Positions 1 to 8,467 of a DNA stretch of 64,000 nucleotides are shown in pieces. The notes below the pieces were generated by a model. The model saw nothing but the letters and a program-made list of their open reading frames with translations. It was not told where the DNA came from and ran no database searches. Source of the stretch: an uncultured Alphaproteobacteria bacterium (GTDB taxonomy: Bacteria; Pseudomonadota; Alphaproteobacteria; Caulobacterales; Caulobacteraceae). The position numbers were made by a program, and so were the translations under genes. Where the stretch lies: contig CAIJOB010000040.1 of NCBI GenBank assembly GCA_903822175.1, forward strand, positions 286,059 through 350,058, given 5' to 3'. Numbering within the stretch: the first letter of the stretch is position 1; each line of letters begins with the position of its first letter.

Positions 1-59
1 AGCTTGGTGCGCTCGGCGTCGTAGTCGATCTGGTCGATCGCCGTGGAATCCACGTCCAT
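1..59 (-). CDS. KTSC domain protein, N-terminal fragment
   Basis: Only the first 19 codons are inside the window, and the gene continues past base 1. The reading frame starts at an ATG and gives MDVDSTAIDQIDYDAERTKL. This matches the opening of KTSC-domain proteins, which begin with a short strand, then an S-x-x-I-x-x-I-x-Y-D pattern followed by a charged turn. KTSC proteins are small and their role is poorly defined. The call rests on very little sequence. Confidence 0.5.
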   Translation of the reverse strand, partial: MDVDSTAIDQIDYDAERTK

Positions 60-201
60 GAGCCGTCTCCCGCGGTTGGCCGTTCCCAGGTCTCGGCTCC
101 CATAACACTCGGGCGCGCAGAAGCGGTTCCCGCTGAACCCCGATACATGGCAAGGTCATGCCCACGGCGACGCTTCGTTCGCCACCCGAGGGGGAACTCA
201 C

Positions 202-609
202 ATGATGATGGAACACCGCTGGACCGCCGTGGTCAGCCTGCTGGCGCTGCTGATCTATTTCTGGATGAGCCTCAACGTCGGCCGCGCGCGCGGCAAGACC
301 GGCATCGCCGCGCCGGCCATGACCGGCGACCCGATCCTCGAGCGCGCCGTGCGCGTGCACTACAACACGCTGGAATGGCTGCCGATCTTCCTGGTCAGCC
401 TGTGGCTGTTCGCCATCTATTGGAACGAGCTGGTCGCCGCCGGCGTGGGCGTCGTCTGGATCGTCGGGCGGGTGATCTATTCCACCGGCTACATGGCCGA
501 TCCTGGCAAGCGCAGCACCGGCTTCCTGATCCAGCTGGCGGCGGTCGCGGTTCTACTGTTCGGGGCGCTCGGCAAGATCGTCTGGAGCCTGGCGACCGGC
601 GGGGCCTAG
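202..609 (+). CDS. MAPEG family membrane protein
   Basis: The 135-residue protein has four hydrophobic segments (about residues 8-28, 60-80, 82-100 and 110-130), the expected layout for the MAPEG family of glutathione- and eicosanoid-related membrane enzymes. The family signature region R-V-H-Y-N-T-L-E-W-L-P is present at about residues 50-60. Three ATG codons stand in a row at the start, and the first follows a purine-rich GGGGGAA. The stop overlaps the end of the convergent DUF4337 gene by 4 bases. Bacterial MAPEG proteins mostly lack a proven substrate, so I give the family only. Confidence 0.85.
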   Translation: MMMEHRWTAVVSLLALLIYFWMSLNVGRARGKTGIAAPAMTGDPILERAVRVHYNTLEWLPIFLVSLWLFAIYWNELVAAGVGVVWIVGRVIYSTGYMADPGKRSTGFLIQLAAVAVLLFGALGKIVWSLATGGA

Positions 610-1172
610 AGCAGGAACCCGATCGCGGCCACGGCGAGCCCTGCCAGGCCCAGGCCGATCGAGCCCAGCCAGAAGGCCTTGCGCCGGGTGATGATCGCCA
701 CGGTGCAGATGGCGATGCCGATCTCCAGCAGGGTCGCGCCTGCGGTCAGCCAATGGTGGTGGTGTTCGTGCGCACGGCTGACCGCCATCAGCTTGTCGCG
801 CTCCGCCTCGTCTTCGGTCGCCGTCTTCTTGACCTCGGCCTGCCTGGTCGTCTGCTCCTTGGCGGTGTCGGCGTATTTCGCCGCCTTGGGCCCGCCAGCG
901 TCGGCGGCGATGCCGTAGATGTGCTTCTTCAGGCTGTCGGCTTGGTATTCGTCCCAGGCGTCGGTGGCCTTGTCCTGGCTCAGCACCGCCTCGCTGGATG
1001 AGGTGATCGCCCCACCCGCCTCGATGGTCTCCAGGCTGCCCACCGCTGCCGCCAGGACCGCCAGGACCGCGATGGTGATCGAGACCCGGTTGATGAAGGG
1101 GTCATGCTCGTGGGCCGCGTGTTCGGCGTGCTCGGCGTGTTCGTGGGCTTCGAGCGCGGGGTCGTGGGTCAT
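606..1172 (-). CDS. DUF4337 family membrane protein
   Basis: This 188-residue protein has a His/Glu-rich N terminus (repeated HAEH units, residues 8-25), a membrane segment at about 30-48, a charged middle region rich in Lys, Glu and Ala likely to form a coiled coil, and two hydrophobic segments near the C terminus (about 135-185). This layout, with the conserved SLETIEAGGAI and SQDKATDAWDEYQA stretches, is that of the DUF4337 family. Its function is unknown. The N-terminal histidines could bind metal, but that is only a guess. It converges on the MAPEG gene. Confidence 0.8.
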   Translation of the reverse strand: MTHDPALEAHEHAEHAEHAAHEHDPFINRVSITIAVLAVLAAAVGSLETIEAGGAITSSSEAVLSQDKATDAWDEYQADSLKKHIYGIAADAGGPKAAKYADTAKEQTTRQAEVKKTATEDEAERDKLMAVSRAHEHHHHWLTAGATLLEIGIAICTVAIITRRKAFWLGSIGLGLAGLAVAAIGFLL

Positions 1173-1250
1173 GGGGTTCCCTGAGGCGGCCTCTGCAAGC
1201 TGTTGCGGCTTGGTGTAGCTGACCCGCGCCCGAGAGACAAAACTCCCATG

Positions 1251-1283
1251 AAAAAACCCTGGCCGCTCGCGCGGGCCAGGGTT
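1251..1283 (-). terminator. Rho-independent terminator of the PEP-CTERM gene
   Basis: A perfect 10-bp stem (AACCCTGGCC pairing with GGCCAGGGTT) is followed on the minus strand by six T residues, 40 bases after the stop of the gene at 1323-2015. Confidence 0.8.
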
Positions 1284-1322
1284 CGTTTCTTCGGCTGGAG
1301 CCTCGCGGCCCGCCGTCAGGTC

Positions 1323-2015
1323 TTAGGCGGTCAGAGCCGAACGGCGCTTGCCGCGCAGCATCGCGCCCGCCGCGCCGAAGCCCACGATCATCAGGGCCCA
1401 GGACGCCGGTTCCGGCACCGCAGTGAGGGTACCGCCGAAGTTATCGGCTTCGAAAGCATCCGAACCGCTGCCGAACGTGATCGAGGACACCTTGGCGCCA
1501 TGGAAGTCGTAATAGACGCGGAAGCCCTTGGTGCGGTCGCCGGCGAAGTCGTCACCGTTCCAGATCGCCGTGCCGTTGAGCGTCTGCGGGGCGGCGCCGA
1601 TGATGTTGAAGGTCATGCTGTTATAGGTGTCGGGCGAGCCCATGTAGAAGCTGAAGCTGGTCAGCGCGTAACCCGGGTTCGCCGAAAACGTCGAGGTCTG
1701 GCTGCCCTGCACGGACTCGTAGGCAGTGTCGTCCGCAAGGTAGGGATTGCCGCCTTGGCAGCAGTCTAGGGCGCCGCCCGAATAGGGCGGCGGCGCACTG
1801 TTGCTGATGCTGCCGATCGGCACAAAGGCCGGCACGACGTTGCCGGTGAAGGAAACATTCGGCGCCACGTAGCCGTCGAAGTCATCGAGCAGGCTTCCCA
1901 CGTTGACGGCCAGTTGGTCCTGGGACGTGCCAGTGACGGTGATTGTCGCGTTGGCCGCGCCGGCCATCGTCAGAAAAGCCGCCGCGGCAGCGACGGCAAA
2001 CAGCTTCATGTTCAT
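1323..2015 (-). CDS. PEPxxWA-CTERM surface protein (paralogue 1)
   Basis: The 230-residue protein starts with a cleavable signal peptide (MNMKLFAVAAAAAFLTMAGAANA, cut after about residue 23). It ends in the exosortase sorting signal [21 protein letters not shown] followed by a basic RGKRR tail. The middle is a predicted beta-rich extracellular domain rich in Ser, Thr and Gly. The stretch TSFSFYMGSPDTYNSM is shared in form with the second PEP-CTERM protein at 3277-4002, so the two are paralogues. PEP-CTERM proteins are processed by an exosortase and exported to the cell surface; no exosortase gene is in this window. Its own strong terminator suggests a single-gene transcript. Confidence 0.85.
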   Translation of the reverse strand: MNMKLFAVAAAAAFLTMAGAANATITVTGTSQDQLAVNVGSLLDDFDGYVAPNVSFTGNVVPAFVPIGSISNSAPPPYSGGALDCCQGGNPYLADDTAYESVQGSQTSTFSANPGYALTSFSFYMGSPDTYNSMTFNIIGAAPQTLNGTAIWNGDDFAGDRTKGFRVYYDFHGAKVSSITFGSGSDAFEADNFGGTLTAVPEPASWALMIVGFGAAGAMLRGKRRSALTA

Positions 2016-2202
2016 CAGATAACCCCATTTGGCCGCCGTTTCCCCCGAACGGGATCGCCGACTTCGACCTTAACCATATGGCGTTCTTATTCCGACTGGG
2101 AGTCGATTCGCCTAGCGGGCGAGTAGATTTACGCCGTTACGCCGACATAGGCCGGCGCCCGCCGGAGCGGGGCCGTTTACCTACGGAAATCGTGCGGAAA
2201 TT

Positions 2203-2277
2203 TGGAGCGGGCGAAGAGATTCGAACTCTCGACCCCAACCTTGGCAAGGTTGTGCTCTACCACTGAGCTACGCCCGC
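2203..2277 (-). tRNA. tRNA-Gly (GCC)
   Basis: The minus strand folds as a full cloverleaf: acceptor GCGGGCG paired with CGCCCGC, D-arm TAGCTCAGTGGTAGAGC, anticodon stem-loop AACCTTGCCAAGGTT with anticodon GCC, T-arm with GTTCGAATC, and an encoded CCA end. It would read GGC and GGT codons. Confidence 0.97.
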
Positions 2278-2364
2278 GCTCCTCAGGGTCAATTGCGAGA
2301 AGCAACCGCCCCGAAAATTCGAGAGGCGGCTTATGGCAGACACCCCCCTGGTTTGCAAGGCGTC

Positions 2365-3126
2365 CTAGCGCCTGAATTTGGGTTCCTTCAGGCGGCGCTT
2401 GTTGACGTGGTCCTCGCGCGCGGGCGCGATCTCCTCGGGATACTCGCCCTTGAAGTAGTAGCGCTGCCAGGCCTCCTTGGTGGCCTCTGGGTCCTGACGG
2501 AAGATCCGCTGGTTGAACTCGGTGCGGTGCTTCTCCCAGACCCCGTACTGGTGGGCGAGCTCGGGGTTGGAATCCAGGTGCTTAATCACCGGCTGGATGT
2601 CGTGCAGGAACTTGTCCTGGATCAGCGTGATGAAGCAGAAGGGCTCGCCCTTCTCGAAGCGCACCTTGCCCGGCCGGGTGAACAGCCAGTTCATCGTGAA
2701 GGGAAATGGCAGCCAGTCGGTCTCCACCACGCCCGAGAGCGCCTGGATGCCGTCCTTGATGTGGTTGGGCGACCCCATGGCCATCATCGACCAGCCGGGC
2801 GGCGTCTTGAACATGTAGCCGGTGTGCATGGTGATCACGCCATGGCTGAAGTGGCTCTTGGCGAAGCGGCTGAAGTGCGGGTGCGGCGTGTCGGTGGAAA
2901 GCTTGATGTCGTCCTGGTGGATGCCGCCGTTCCACTCGGCGGTGAAGGCCATAGGGCAGAGGATCTCCCAGCCCGAGGTGTTGGCCATGTTCATCGGCAG
3001 GCAGCGGTAGGCGTGGCGGGCGTGGAAATTGTCCATCCAGTCGCGCGGCTGGCGCCCCGGCACGATCTGCGGCGGCGTCACCCCCGGCTCGACCGTGGGA
3101 TAGCACTCCAGTTCCAGGGGCGGCAT
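2365..3126 (-). CDS. DUF6065 family protein
   Basis: I chose the ATG at 3126, which opens the protein as MPPLELECYPT and gives 253 residues. The frame stays open upstream for 21 more codons that look non-coding. The protein is soluble, has no signal peptide and is rich in aromatic residues and histidines. The pattern (MANTSGWEILCP, FGVITMHTGYMFKTPPGW-type stretch, GVVETDWLPFPFTMNWLFTRPG) agrees with the DUF6065 family. Its function is not known. The cupin-like arrangement of His, Trp and Pro makes a small-molecule-binding role possible, but I have no direct support. It lies between tRNA-Gly and the second PEP-CTERM gene. Confidence 0.7.
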   Translation of the reverse strand: MPPLELECYPTVEPGVTPPQIVPGRQPRDWMDNFHARHAYRCLPMNMANTSGWEILCPMAFTAEWNGGIHQDDIKLSTDTPHPHFSRFAKSHFSHGVITMHTGYMFKTPPGWSMMAMGSPNHIKDGIQALSGVVETDWLPFPFTMNWLFTRPGKVRFEKGEPFCFITLIQDKFLHDIQPVIKHLDSNPELAHQYGVWEKHRTEFNQRIFRQDPEATKEAWQRYYFKGEYPEEIAPAREDHVNKRRLKEPKFRR

Positions 3127-3201
3127 GTCTCGGCTCGACCTCAACTCAGCGGTGGGTACGCCAAGACCTAAAGCAGCGGCCCGCGCCAAGGTCCAGCGGG
3201 C

Positions 3202-3237
3202 AAAGAAAAGCCCCGGCCGCTTCGCAGCGACCGGGGC
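3202..3237 (-). terminator. Rho-independent terminator of the second PEP-CTERM gene
   Basis: A GCCCCGG/CCGGGGC stem with a 14-base loop is followed on the minus strand by CTTTTCTTTG. It lies 40 bases after the stop of the gene at 3277-4002. Confidence 0.75.
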
Positions 3238-3276
3238 AGGAGGTCTTCCGTCAAACTGTTCGGGGCCGAAGAGGCC

Positions 3277-4002
3277 TTAGGCGGCGGTGGCGACAGCCAT
3301 GCGGCGACGGCTGCGCAGGGCGACGCCCGCGCCGCCGAAGCCGATGATCATCAGGGCCCACGACGCCGGCTCCGGCACGCCGGCCGCGATGCCGGCCACT
3401 TCGCTGATTTCGAAGGCGTTGGTGTTGCTGCTGCCCAGAACGACGCTCTCGATCGGCTTGGAGAAAGTCAGCGTCAGACGGCCGTTGGTGTTGCCGCTCT
3501 GCTGATCACCGTTCGATTGGGTGATGGTGTGTTCTGCAACCCAGGCGCCACTGTTGACCGGCAGCTCGAAGGTGCCGTCGGCGTACTGGAAGGCCATGGT
3601 GTTATATTGATCGATCGAGCCGATGTAGAAGCTGATCTCGGTCAGGCCATGCGCGAAGTTGAGCGTGGCCGTCTCACCGGCCTGGACCGACAGATATTGC
3701 GTACCGTCGCGGCCCGTGGCCGGGTCATAGACACTGGCGGTCGAAGGAACCGCCGGCGCGGCGCTGACGCCGCCGGTCGAGCCGGTATAGAGCTGGGCCG
3801 TGCCGCTGATTGACACGCCGGGCAGCGAGAAGGTGGTGTTGGACAGAGCCGGGCCGCCTTGGAACTGGGTGATGTCGGACTCACCGGCGTTCAGGCCCCA
3901 GGCCAGCGGGTCGAAGAAGGCCGAAATGACGGCGGCGTTGGCGGAGCTCGCCACGAGGGCGGTCGCAGCGGTCGCGGCCAGGGCCAGGAGGCGAAACTTC
4001 AT
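3277..4002 (-). CDS. PEPxxWA-CTERM surface protein (paralogue 2)
   Basis: The 241-residue protein has a signal peptide ([23 protein letters not shown]) and a C-terminal exosortase signal [21 protein letters not shown] followed by RSRRR. The internal stretch [20 protein letters not shown] matches LTSFSFYMGSPDTYNSMTFN of the protein at 1323-2015, showing a duplication within 2.7 kb. It is expected to be exported, cut near the PEP motif and surface-bound or secreted. The ligand and role are unknown. Its terminator lies directly downstream. Confidence 0.85.
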   Translation of the reverse strand: MKFRLLALAATAATALVASSANAAVISAFFDPLAWGLNAGESDITQFQGGPALSNTTFSLPGVSISGTAQLYTGSTGGVSAAPAVPSTASVYDPATGRDGTQYLSVQAGETATLNFAHGLTEISFYIGSIDQYNTMAFQYADGTFELPVNSGAWVAEHTITQSNGDQQSGNTNGRLTLTFSKPIESVVLGSSNTNAFEISEVAGIAAGVPEPASWALMIIGFGGAGVALRSRRRMAVATAA

Positions 4003-4108
4003 AGGTCCGGTCTCTCAGACTGAGGCTGGGAGAACGGTGTCGTCCCAGCGTGGTGCAAAACGGCGCAGGGGTTTGCGGCCGCAGCCCAAGCTGTGCAATC
4101 CAGGGGCC

Positions 4109-4618
4109 ATGAAGAGCCGCGCCGACCTGATGGCCCTGCTGGCGAGCCTGGGCGCCGAAACCTCGACCGTCGACCATCCGGCCGTCTTCCGGGTCGGCGA
4201 GGGCGAGGAGATCAAGGCGGCGATCTCCGGCGCTCACACCAAGAACCTGTTCCTGAAGGACGCGAAGGGTCAGCTGTGGCTGATCTCAGCCGCCGACCAC
4301 ACGCAGATCGACCTGAAGCGCCTGCACCAGGTGATCGGCTCGGCCAGGCTGTCGTTCGGCAGCGCGGAGTTGATGGAGGCGACGCTTGGAGTGACCCCCG
4401 GCTCGGTCACCGCCTTTGCGCTGATCAACGACCAGGCTGACCACCGCGTGCGCTTCGTGCTCGACCGCGTGCTCGCCGAGGCTGACCGCGTGAACTTCCA
4501 TCCGCTGACCAACACCGCGACCACCGGGATCGGCCAGCCCGGTCTTCGGGCGTTCTTCGGCGCCGTTGGGGTCGCGCCGATGATTGTCGATTTTTCGGAA
4601 ATGGCGGTTGTCGGCTAG
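4109..4618 (+). CDS. prolyl-tRNA editing protein (YbaK/ProX family)
   Basis: The 169-residue protein has the YbaK/EbsC fold typical of free-standing editing domains that remove mis-attached alanine or cysteine from tRNA-Pro. Recognisable features are an N-terminal helix ([15 protein letters not shown]), the HPAVF-x-V strand, the conserved lysine in [10 protein letters not shown], and the [15 protein letters not shown] loop that lines the active site. The length suits the ProXp-ala/PrdX type. I placed the start at the ATG after CAGGGGCC; the frame is open further upstream but overlaps the promoter region of the divergent PEP-CTERM gene. It works in the cytosol on aminoacyl-tRNA. Confidence 0.85.
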   Translation: MKSRADLMALLASLGAETSTVDHPAVFRVGEGEEIKAAISGAHTKNLFLKDAKGQLWLISAADHTQIDLKRLHQVIGSARLSFGSAELMEATLGVTPGSVTAFALINDQADHRVRFVLDRVLAEADRVNFHPLTNTATTGIGQPGLRAFFGAVGVAPMIVDFSEMAVVG

Positions 4619-4700
4619 CCACGCGCGTTGAAGCTGTCGCGCGTCGGGACCATCTTGGCGACGCAAGCGTTTGAAGACACCAGTCCAAGGGATTTGAGGC

Positions 4701-5603
4701 ATGAGCCTGATCGGGGAGACCGCCGGACCTGCGCCGGGTGAGATCATCAAGGACGCCACCGACGCCAGCTTCATGGCTGACGTGGTCGAGGCCTCGCGCG
4801 ACACCCCGGTGATCGTCGACTTCTGGGCCACCTGGTGCGGCCCCTGCCGCCAGCTGGGCCCGGCGCTGGAAAAGGCGGTCACCGCGGCCAAGGGCAAGGT
4901 GAAGCTGGTCAAGGTCGATATCGACAAGAACCCCGCCTACGCCGGTCAGCTGCGCGTGCAGTCGATCCCCGCGGTCTTCGCCTTCGTCGACGGCAAGCCG
5001 GTGGACGGCTTCATGGGCGCGCTCCCCGACAGCCAGGTGCGCGACTTCGTCGACAAGCTGGCCAAGGCCGGCGCCGGCGGGCCCTCGCCGATCGACGAGA
5101 TTCTGCAGATGGCCAAGGAGTCGCTGGAGCTGGGCGACATAGGCGGCGCGGCCCAGGCCTATGCCCAGGTGCTGCAGGCCGATCCGCAGAACGTGAAGGC
5201 GCTGGGTGGGCTCGCCAAGGTCTACATGGCCACCGGCGACGTCGAGCGGGCCGGCGAGGTGGTCGCCATGGCCCCGCCGGACGCCAAGGACCCCGATCTG
5301 GACAGCGTCCGCGCCGCACTCGCGCTGGCCGCCGAGGCGCCCTCGGAGACCGCCCCGTTCGAAAAGCGCCTCGCCGCCAATCCCGACGACCACGAAGCCC
5401 GCTTCGAGCTCGCCAAGGCCCTGGCCGGCGGGCACAGGCTGGCCGAGGCGGCCGACGAGCTGCTGACTATCATCGAGAAGGACCGCGCCTGGAACGACGA
5501 GGCGGCCCGCAAACAGTTGCTCACCGTCTTCGAGGCCGCCGGCCAGATGTCGGAAATCTCCCGCAATGGCCGCCGTCGCCTCTCCGCCATCCTGTTCAGC
5601 TAG
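4701..5603 (+). CDS. cnoX: thioredoxin-TPR co-chaperone CnoX/YbbN-like
   Basis: The 300-residue protein has an N-terminal thioredoxin domain (about residues 15-125) with the active-site motif W-C46-G-P-C49. It is followed by TPR-like helices (about 135-285) with GDIGGAAQAYAQVLQADPQNVKALGGLAKVYMATGD as the clearest repeat. This is the CnoX/YbbN arrangement. The E. coli protein has lost a redox-active CXXC, whereas the Caulobacter protein keeps it, and this one does too. It is expected to hold unfolded proteins under oxidative stress, reduce them, and hand them to GroEL or DnaK. The Lon-N domain gene follows after 29 bases, so the two are probably co-transcribed. Confidence 0.85.
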   Translation: MSLIGETAGPAPGEIIKDATDASFMADVVEASRDTPVIVDFWATWCGPCRQLGPALEKAVTAAKGKVKLVKVDIDKNPAYAGQLRVQSIPAVFAFVDGKPVDGFMGALPDSQVRDFVDKLAKAGAGGPSPIDEILQMAKESLELGDIGGAAQAYAQVLQADPQNVKALGGLAKVYMATGDVERAGEVVAMAPPDAKDPDLDSVRAALALAAEAPSETAPFEKRLAANPDDHEARFELAKALAGGHRLAEAADELLTIIEKDRAWNDEAARKQLLTVFEAAGQMSEISRNGRRRLSAILFS

Positions 5604-5632
5604 GATCCCCTCTTTTTAAGATTGAGCGTGAC

Positions 5633-6292
5633 ATGGCGCCCTACCGCCGCACCGCCGACCTGCCGCAGATGATCCCGGTGTTTCCGCTGGATGGCGCGAT
5701 GCTGCTGCCCGGCGGCGACCTGCCGCTGCAGATCTTCGAGCCGCGCTACCTCAACATGATCGACGACGTCATGGCCGGCGACCGCATCATCGGCATGATC
5801 CAGACCCGCCAGGGCGGTGACCGTGAGCGGCCGAAGCTCTCCGACGTGGGATGCGCGGGCCGTGTCACCAGCTACGCCGAGACCTCCGACGGCCGCTACC
5901 TGATCACGCTCACCGGCGTCTGCCGCTTCGACGCCGGCGCCGAGCTGATCATCCCGACGCCCTACCGCCAGCTGCGCGCCCGCTATGACCGCTTCGAGGC
6001 CGACCTCTCCGAAGACGAGGCCGCTCAGGCCCCGGCCGCGGCGCGCAGCCGCTTCGCCAAGGCGCTCAAGCGCTACCTCAACCGCCGCGAACTCGACATC
6101 GACTGGGAGACCGCCCAGTCCGCGCCGCTGGAGGCCCTGGTCAATTCCCTGGCCATGGGCCTGCCCTTCGAGCCGGCGGAGAAACAGGCCCTGCTGGAGG
6201 CCCCCGACCTGGCTGGCCGTTTCGAGACGCTCTCGACCCTGCTGGAGATCGATGGCGAGGACGGCGATGACGAAGGCCATTCCTTGCAGTAG
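5633..6292 (+). CDS. Lon N-terminal substrate-binding domain protein
   Basis: The 219-residue protein consists of a Lon-protease N-terminal (LON substrate-binding) domain without the AAA+ or protease parts. Typical sequences are [27 protein letters not shown] near the N terminus, [27 protein letters not shown] in the middle, and [32 protein letters not shown] at the C terminus. Such stand-alone domains are conserved next to the ybbN-type gene in alphaproteobacteria. The role is unknown; substrate binding or adaptor activity for proteolysis is an inference. A Trm112 gene follows at 30 bases. Confidence 0.85.
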   Translation: MAPYRRTADLPQMIPVFPLDGAMLLPGGDLPLQIFEPRYLNMIDDVMAGDRIIGMIQTRQGGDRERPKLSDVGCAGRVTSYAETSDGRYLITLTGVCRFDAGAELIIPTPYRQLRARYDRFEADLSEDEAAQAPAAARSRFAKALKRYLNRRELDIDWETAQSAPLEALVNSLAMGLPFEPAEKQALLEAPDLAGRFETLSTLLEIDGEDGDDEGHSLQ

Positions 6293-6321
6293 CTCTTGGG
6301 GGTGCAGTAGGACTGCGCCCC

Positions 6322-6555
6322 ATGAGTGAGCCCGTCGCCACACCGCCCGCCACCTCGGCGCCAGACGCCACAACGCCGGACGTCGATCCGCGCCTGCTGG
6401 AAATCCTGGTCTGCCCGGTGACCCACGGGCCGCTGGAGTATGACCGCGCCAAGGCCGAGCTTATCAGCCGCGGTGCGCGCCTCGCCTATCCGATCCGCGA
6501 CGGCGTGCCGATCATGCTGCCGGAAGAGGCGCGCGAGCTCGGCGATGCCGACTAA
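6322..6555 (+). CDS. Trm112 family protein
   Basis: The 77-residue protein has the Trm112/UPF0434 core: [17 protein letters not shown], a middle strand [28 protein letters not shown], and a disordered Pro/Thr/Ala-rich N terminus of about 20 residues. Bacterial members have lost most zinc-binding cysteines, and here only one remains. In eukaryotes and archaea Trm112 activates methyltransferases; the bacterial role is less clear. The stop overlaps the start of the next gene by 11 bases, suggesting translational coupling. Confidence 0.85.
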   Translation: MSEPVATPPATSAPDATTPDVDPRLLEILVCPVTHGPLEYDRAKAELISRGARLAYPIRDGVPIMLPEEARELGDAD

Positions 6556-7051
6556 GCCGCGCGCTCCCCCCAAACCTCGTGATCCGCGCGACCTGAAGGG
6601 CAAGCGCGGCTTCAGCATGGTGCAGGTCGTCAGCGCCGTGGTGGTGCTCACCGCGGGTGTCGGCCTGATCACCTTCCAGCTGGTCAAGGACCGCCAGACC
6701 TCGGTGGACACCTTCAAGACCTGGCAGGTGAAGGGGCCGCCCTGCCCGTCGATGAGCGAGGCCGACTTCCAGGCCAAGCGCTACACCGCGCTGAAGACCT
6801 TCGACTACGACGGCACGACCATCGGCCGCACGGCGGGCGACGCCAACTGCCAGGACGTCAAATCCGGCGGCGGCAAGGGCTTTTCCACCGACAAGGTCTG
6901 CCAGTTCACCAGCCCGGCGACGCTGACGGTGACCGTCAAGGGCGCGAAGTATTTCTTCGTGCCGGGCGCAGGCCAGCCGTCCAGCCTCTACGTCCACCAC
7001 GATGTGCCGAGCTGCATCATGGCGTCGAACTTCACCCTGCAGACCGAATAG
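6545..7051 (+). CDS. single-pass membrane-anchored protein, unknown function
   Basis: Starting at the ATG that overlaps the Trm112 stop gives 168 residues. A basic, proline-rich N terminus (about 1-25) precedes one membrane segment ([24 protein letters not shown], about 18-42). A periplasmic part with four cysteines follows (in GPPCPSM, DANCQD, KVCQF and SCIM), which could form two disulfides. I recognise no family. The tight coupling to Trm112 and the 12-base gap to the PLP enzyme put it in the same operon. It is very likely a real gene because codon use and spacing match its neighbours. Confidence 0.7.
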   Translation: MPTKPRAPPKPRDPRDLKGKRGFSMVQVVSAVVVLTAGVGLITFQLVKDRQTSVDTFKTWQVKGPPCPSMSEADFQAKRYTALKTFDYDGTTIGRTAGDANCQDVKSGGGKGFSTDKVCQFTSPATLTVTVKGAKYFFVPGAGQPSSLYVHHDVPSCIMASNFTLQTE

Positions 7052-7063
7052 GCGGCGACCCCG

Positions 7064-8296
7064 ATGCGCCGCCCGCTGCCGCAGACCGGCGCCGCCTGGC
7101 CCACCCTGCAGGCTGAAATGGCCGACTACGCCACCGGCGACGTCCGCTGGCGCGACGGCAAGACCGCCGTCTACGTGTTCAACGCCGGCCGGGACGTCGA
7201 GCAGGTGCAGAAGGAGGCCTACGCCCTCTTCCAGTCGGAGAACGGCCTGGGCCCCGCCGCCTTCCCGAGCCTCAAGCGCATGGAGGAGGAAGTCGTGGGC
7301 TTCGGCTTGGGCCTGCTGCACGGCCCGGACGAGGCGTCCGGCGTCATCACCTCCGGCGGCACCGATTCCATCACCATGGCGGTCAAGGCCGCCCGCGACT
7401 TCGCCCGCAAGAGCCGAAGCGTCACCGGCCCGCTCAACCTCGTCCTGCCAAGATCGGCCCACCCGGCCTTCGACAAGGCCTGCGCGCTGATGGAGATCGA
7501 GGTGCGGCGGACCCCGCTCACCGCCGGCTACCTCGCCGATCCCGCCGCCATGGGCGCCGCGGCCGACGCCGCCACGATCATGATCGTCGGCTCCGCGCCG
7601 AACTTTCCCTACGGCCTGATCGACCCGATCGAGGCGCTCTCCGACCTCGCCCTGGCCCGCGACCTCTGGCTGCACGTGGACGCCTGCGTCGGTGGCTACA
7701 TCGCCCCCTTCGTGCGGATGAACGGCGGCGACATCCCGCCCTTCGATTTTGAGCTTCCGGGCGTGCGCTCGATCAGCGCCGACCTGCACAAGTACGGCTA
7801 CTGCGCCAAGGGCGCGTCCACGGTCTTCTTCCGCTCCGCCGAGCTGCAGAAATATATGACCTTCGATTTCCGCGATTGGCCGGGCGGCCGGATGGTCACC
7901 CCGACCCTGGCCGGCACCCGCCCGGGTGGCGCGATCTCAGCGGCCTGGGCGGTGATGAATTTCCTCGGCGTCGAGGGCTACCGCGCCAAGCATGCCCTGG
8001 TCACCCAGGCCCGCGAGACCATCGCCGCCGGGGTCGAGGCGCTGGGCTTCCGCGTCCTGGGCGGGCCGCAGCTGGGCATCCTCGCCTTCACCCGAGACGA
8101 CGCCGACTGCATGGCGCTCTGGGCCAAGCTGCGCGAGCGCGGCTGGTTCACCGGGGTAACCACCGAGCCCAAGAGCCTGCACCTGATGCTCTCGCCGGTG
8201 CATGCCCAGGTGGCGGACGAATACATCGCCGACGTAAAATGGGCGCTGGGCGGGGTGGGTGCCGGCGCGGCCAAGGTCGAGCCCCGCTACTCCTAG
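7064..8296 (+). CDS. PLP-dependent lyase/decarboxylase, sphingosine-phosphate-lyase-like
   Basis: The 410-residue protein is a group II decarboxylase-fold PLP enzyme. The signs are SGGTDSITMAVKAARDFAR (cofactor phosphate loop, near residue 105), HVDACVGGYIAPF (Asp that pairs with the PLP ring nitrogen), and DLHKYGYCAKGAS, whose Lys is the Schiff-base residue. The wording resembles sphingosine-1-phosphate lyase more than glutamate or aromatic decarboxylases. Caulobacteraceae make sphingolipids, so a role in long-chain-base turnover is possible, but the substrate cannot be told from sequence. It is the last gene of the run that begins at 4701. Confidence 0.8.
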   Translation: MRRPLPQTGAAWPTLQAEMADYATGDVRWRDGKTAVYVFNAGRDVEQVQKEAYALFQSENGLGPAAFPSLKRMEEEVVGFGLGLLHGPDEASGVITSGGTDSITMAVKAARDFARKSRSVTGPLNLVLPRSAHPAFDKACALMEIEVRRTPLTAGYLADPAAMGAAADAATIMIVGSAPNFPYGLIDPIEALSDLALARDLWLHVDACVGGYIAPFVRMNGGDIPPFDFELPGVRSISADLHKYGYCAKGASTVFFRSAELQKYMTFDFRDWPGGRMVTPTLAGTRPGGAISAAWAVMNFLGVEGYRAKHALVTQARETIAAGVEALGFRVLGGPQLGILAFTRDDADCMALWAKLRERGWFTGVTTEPKSLHLMLSPVHAQVADEYIADVKWALGGVGAGAAKVEPRYS

Positions 8297-8459
8297 TTCC
8301 TCCCTTGCGAAGCGGGGGAGGTGGCTCAACGCCCCGCGTCGAGACGGAGGGGGCAAGCGGCGAGCAGATTCTGAACGGAGGGAAGCCACGACTTGCCCCC
8401 TCCGTCTCGCGCTTGCAGCGCGATCCACCTCCCCCGTCGTCTTCGCGACAAGGGAGGAA
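8297..8459. repeat. long palindromic intergenic repeat (copy 1)
   Basis: The ends TTCCTCCCTTG and CAAGGGAGGAA are perfect inverted copies, and inner arms with GGGGGAGGTGG and CCACCTCCCCC also pair. The whole gap between two convergent genes is this element. A GATTC (GANTC, CcrM type) lies near the centre at 8367-8371. Ten more copies are listed below. Confidence 0.85.
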
Positions 8460-8467
8460 CTTAAGAG

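Noticed and set aside
2070..2077. TTAACCAT (CtrA half-site) upstream of the first PEP-CTERM gene
   Set aside because: There is no second half at the N7 distance, and single 8-mers occur by chance.
1943..2266. Open frame on the plus strand ending in a GEEIRTLDPNLGKV reading
   Set aside because: The end is tRNA-Gly read in translation, a common annotation artefact.
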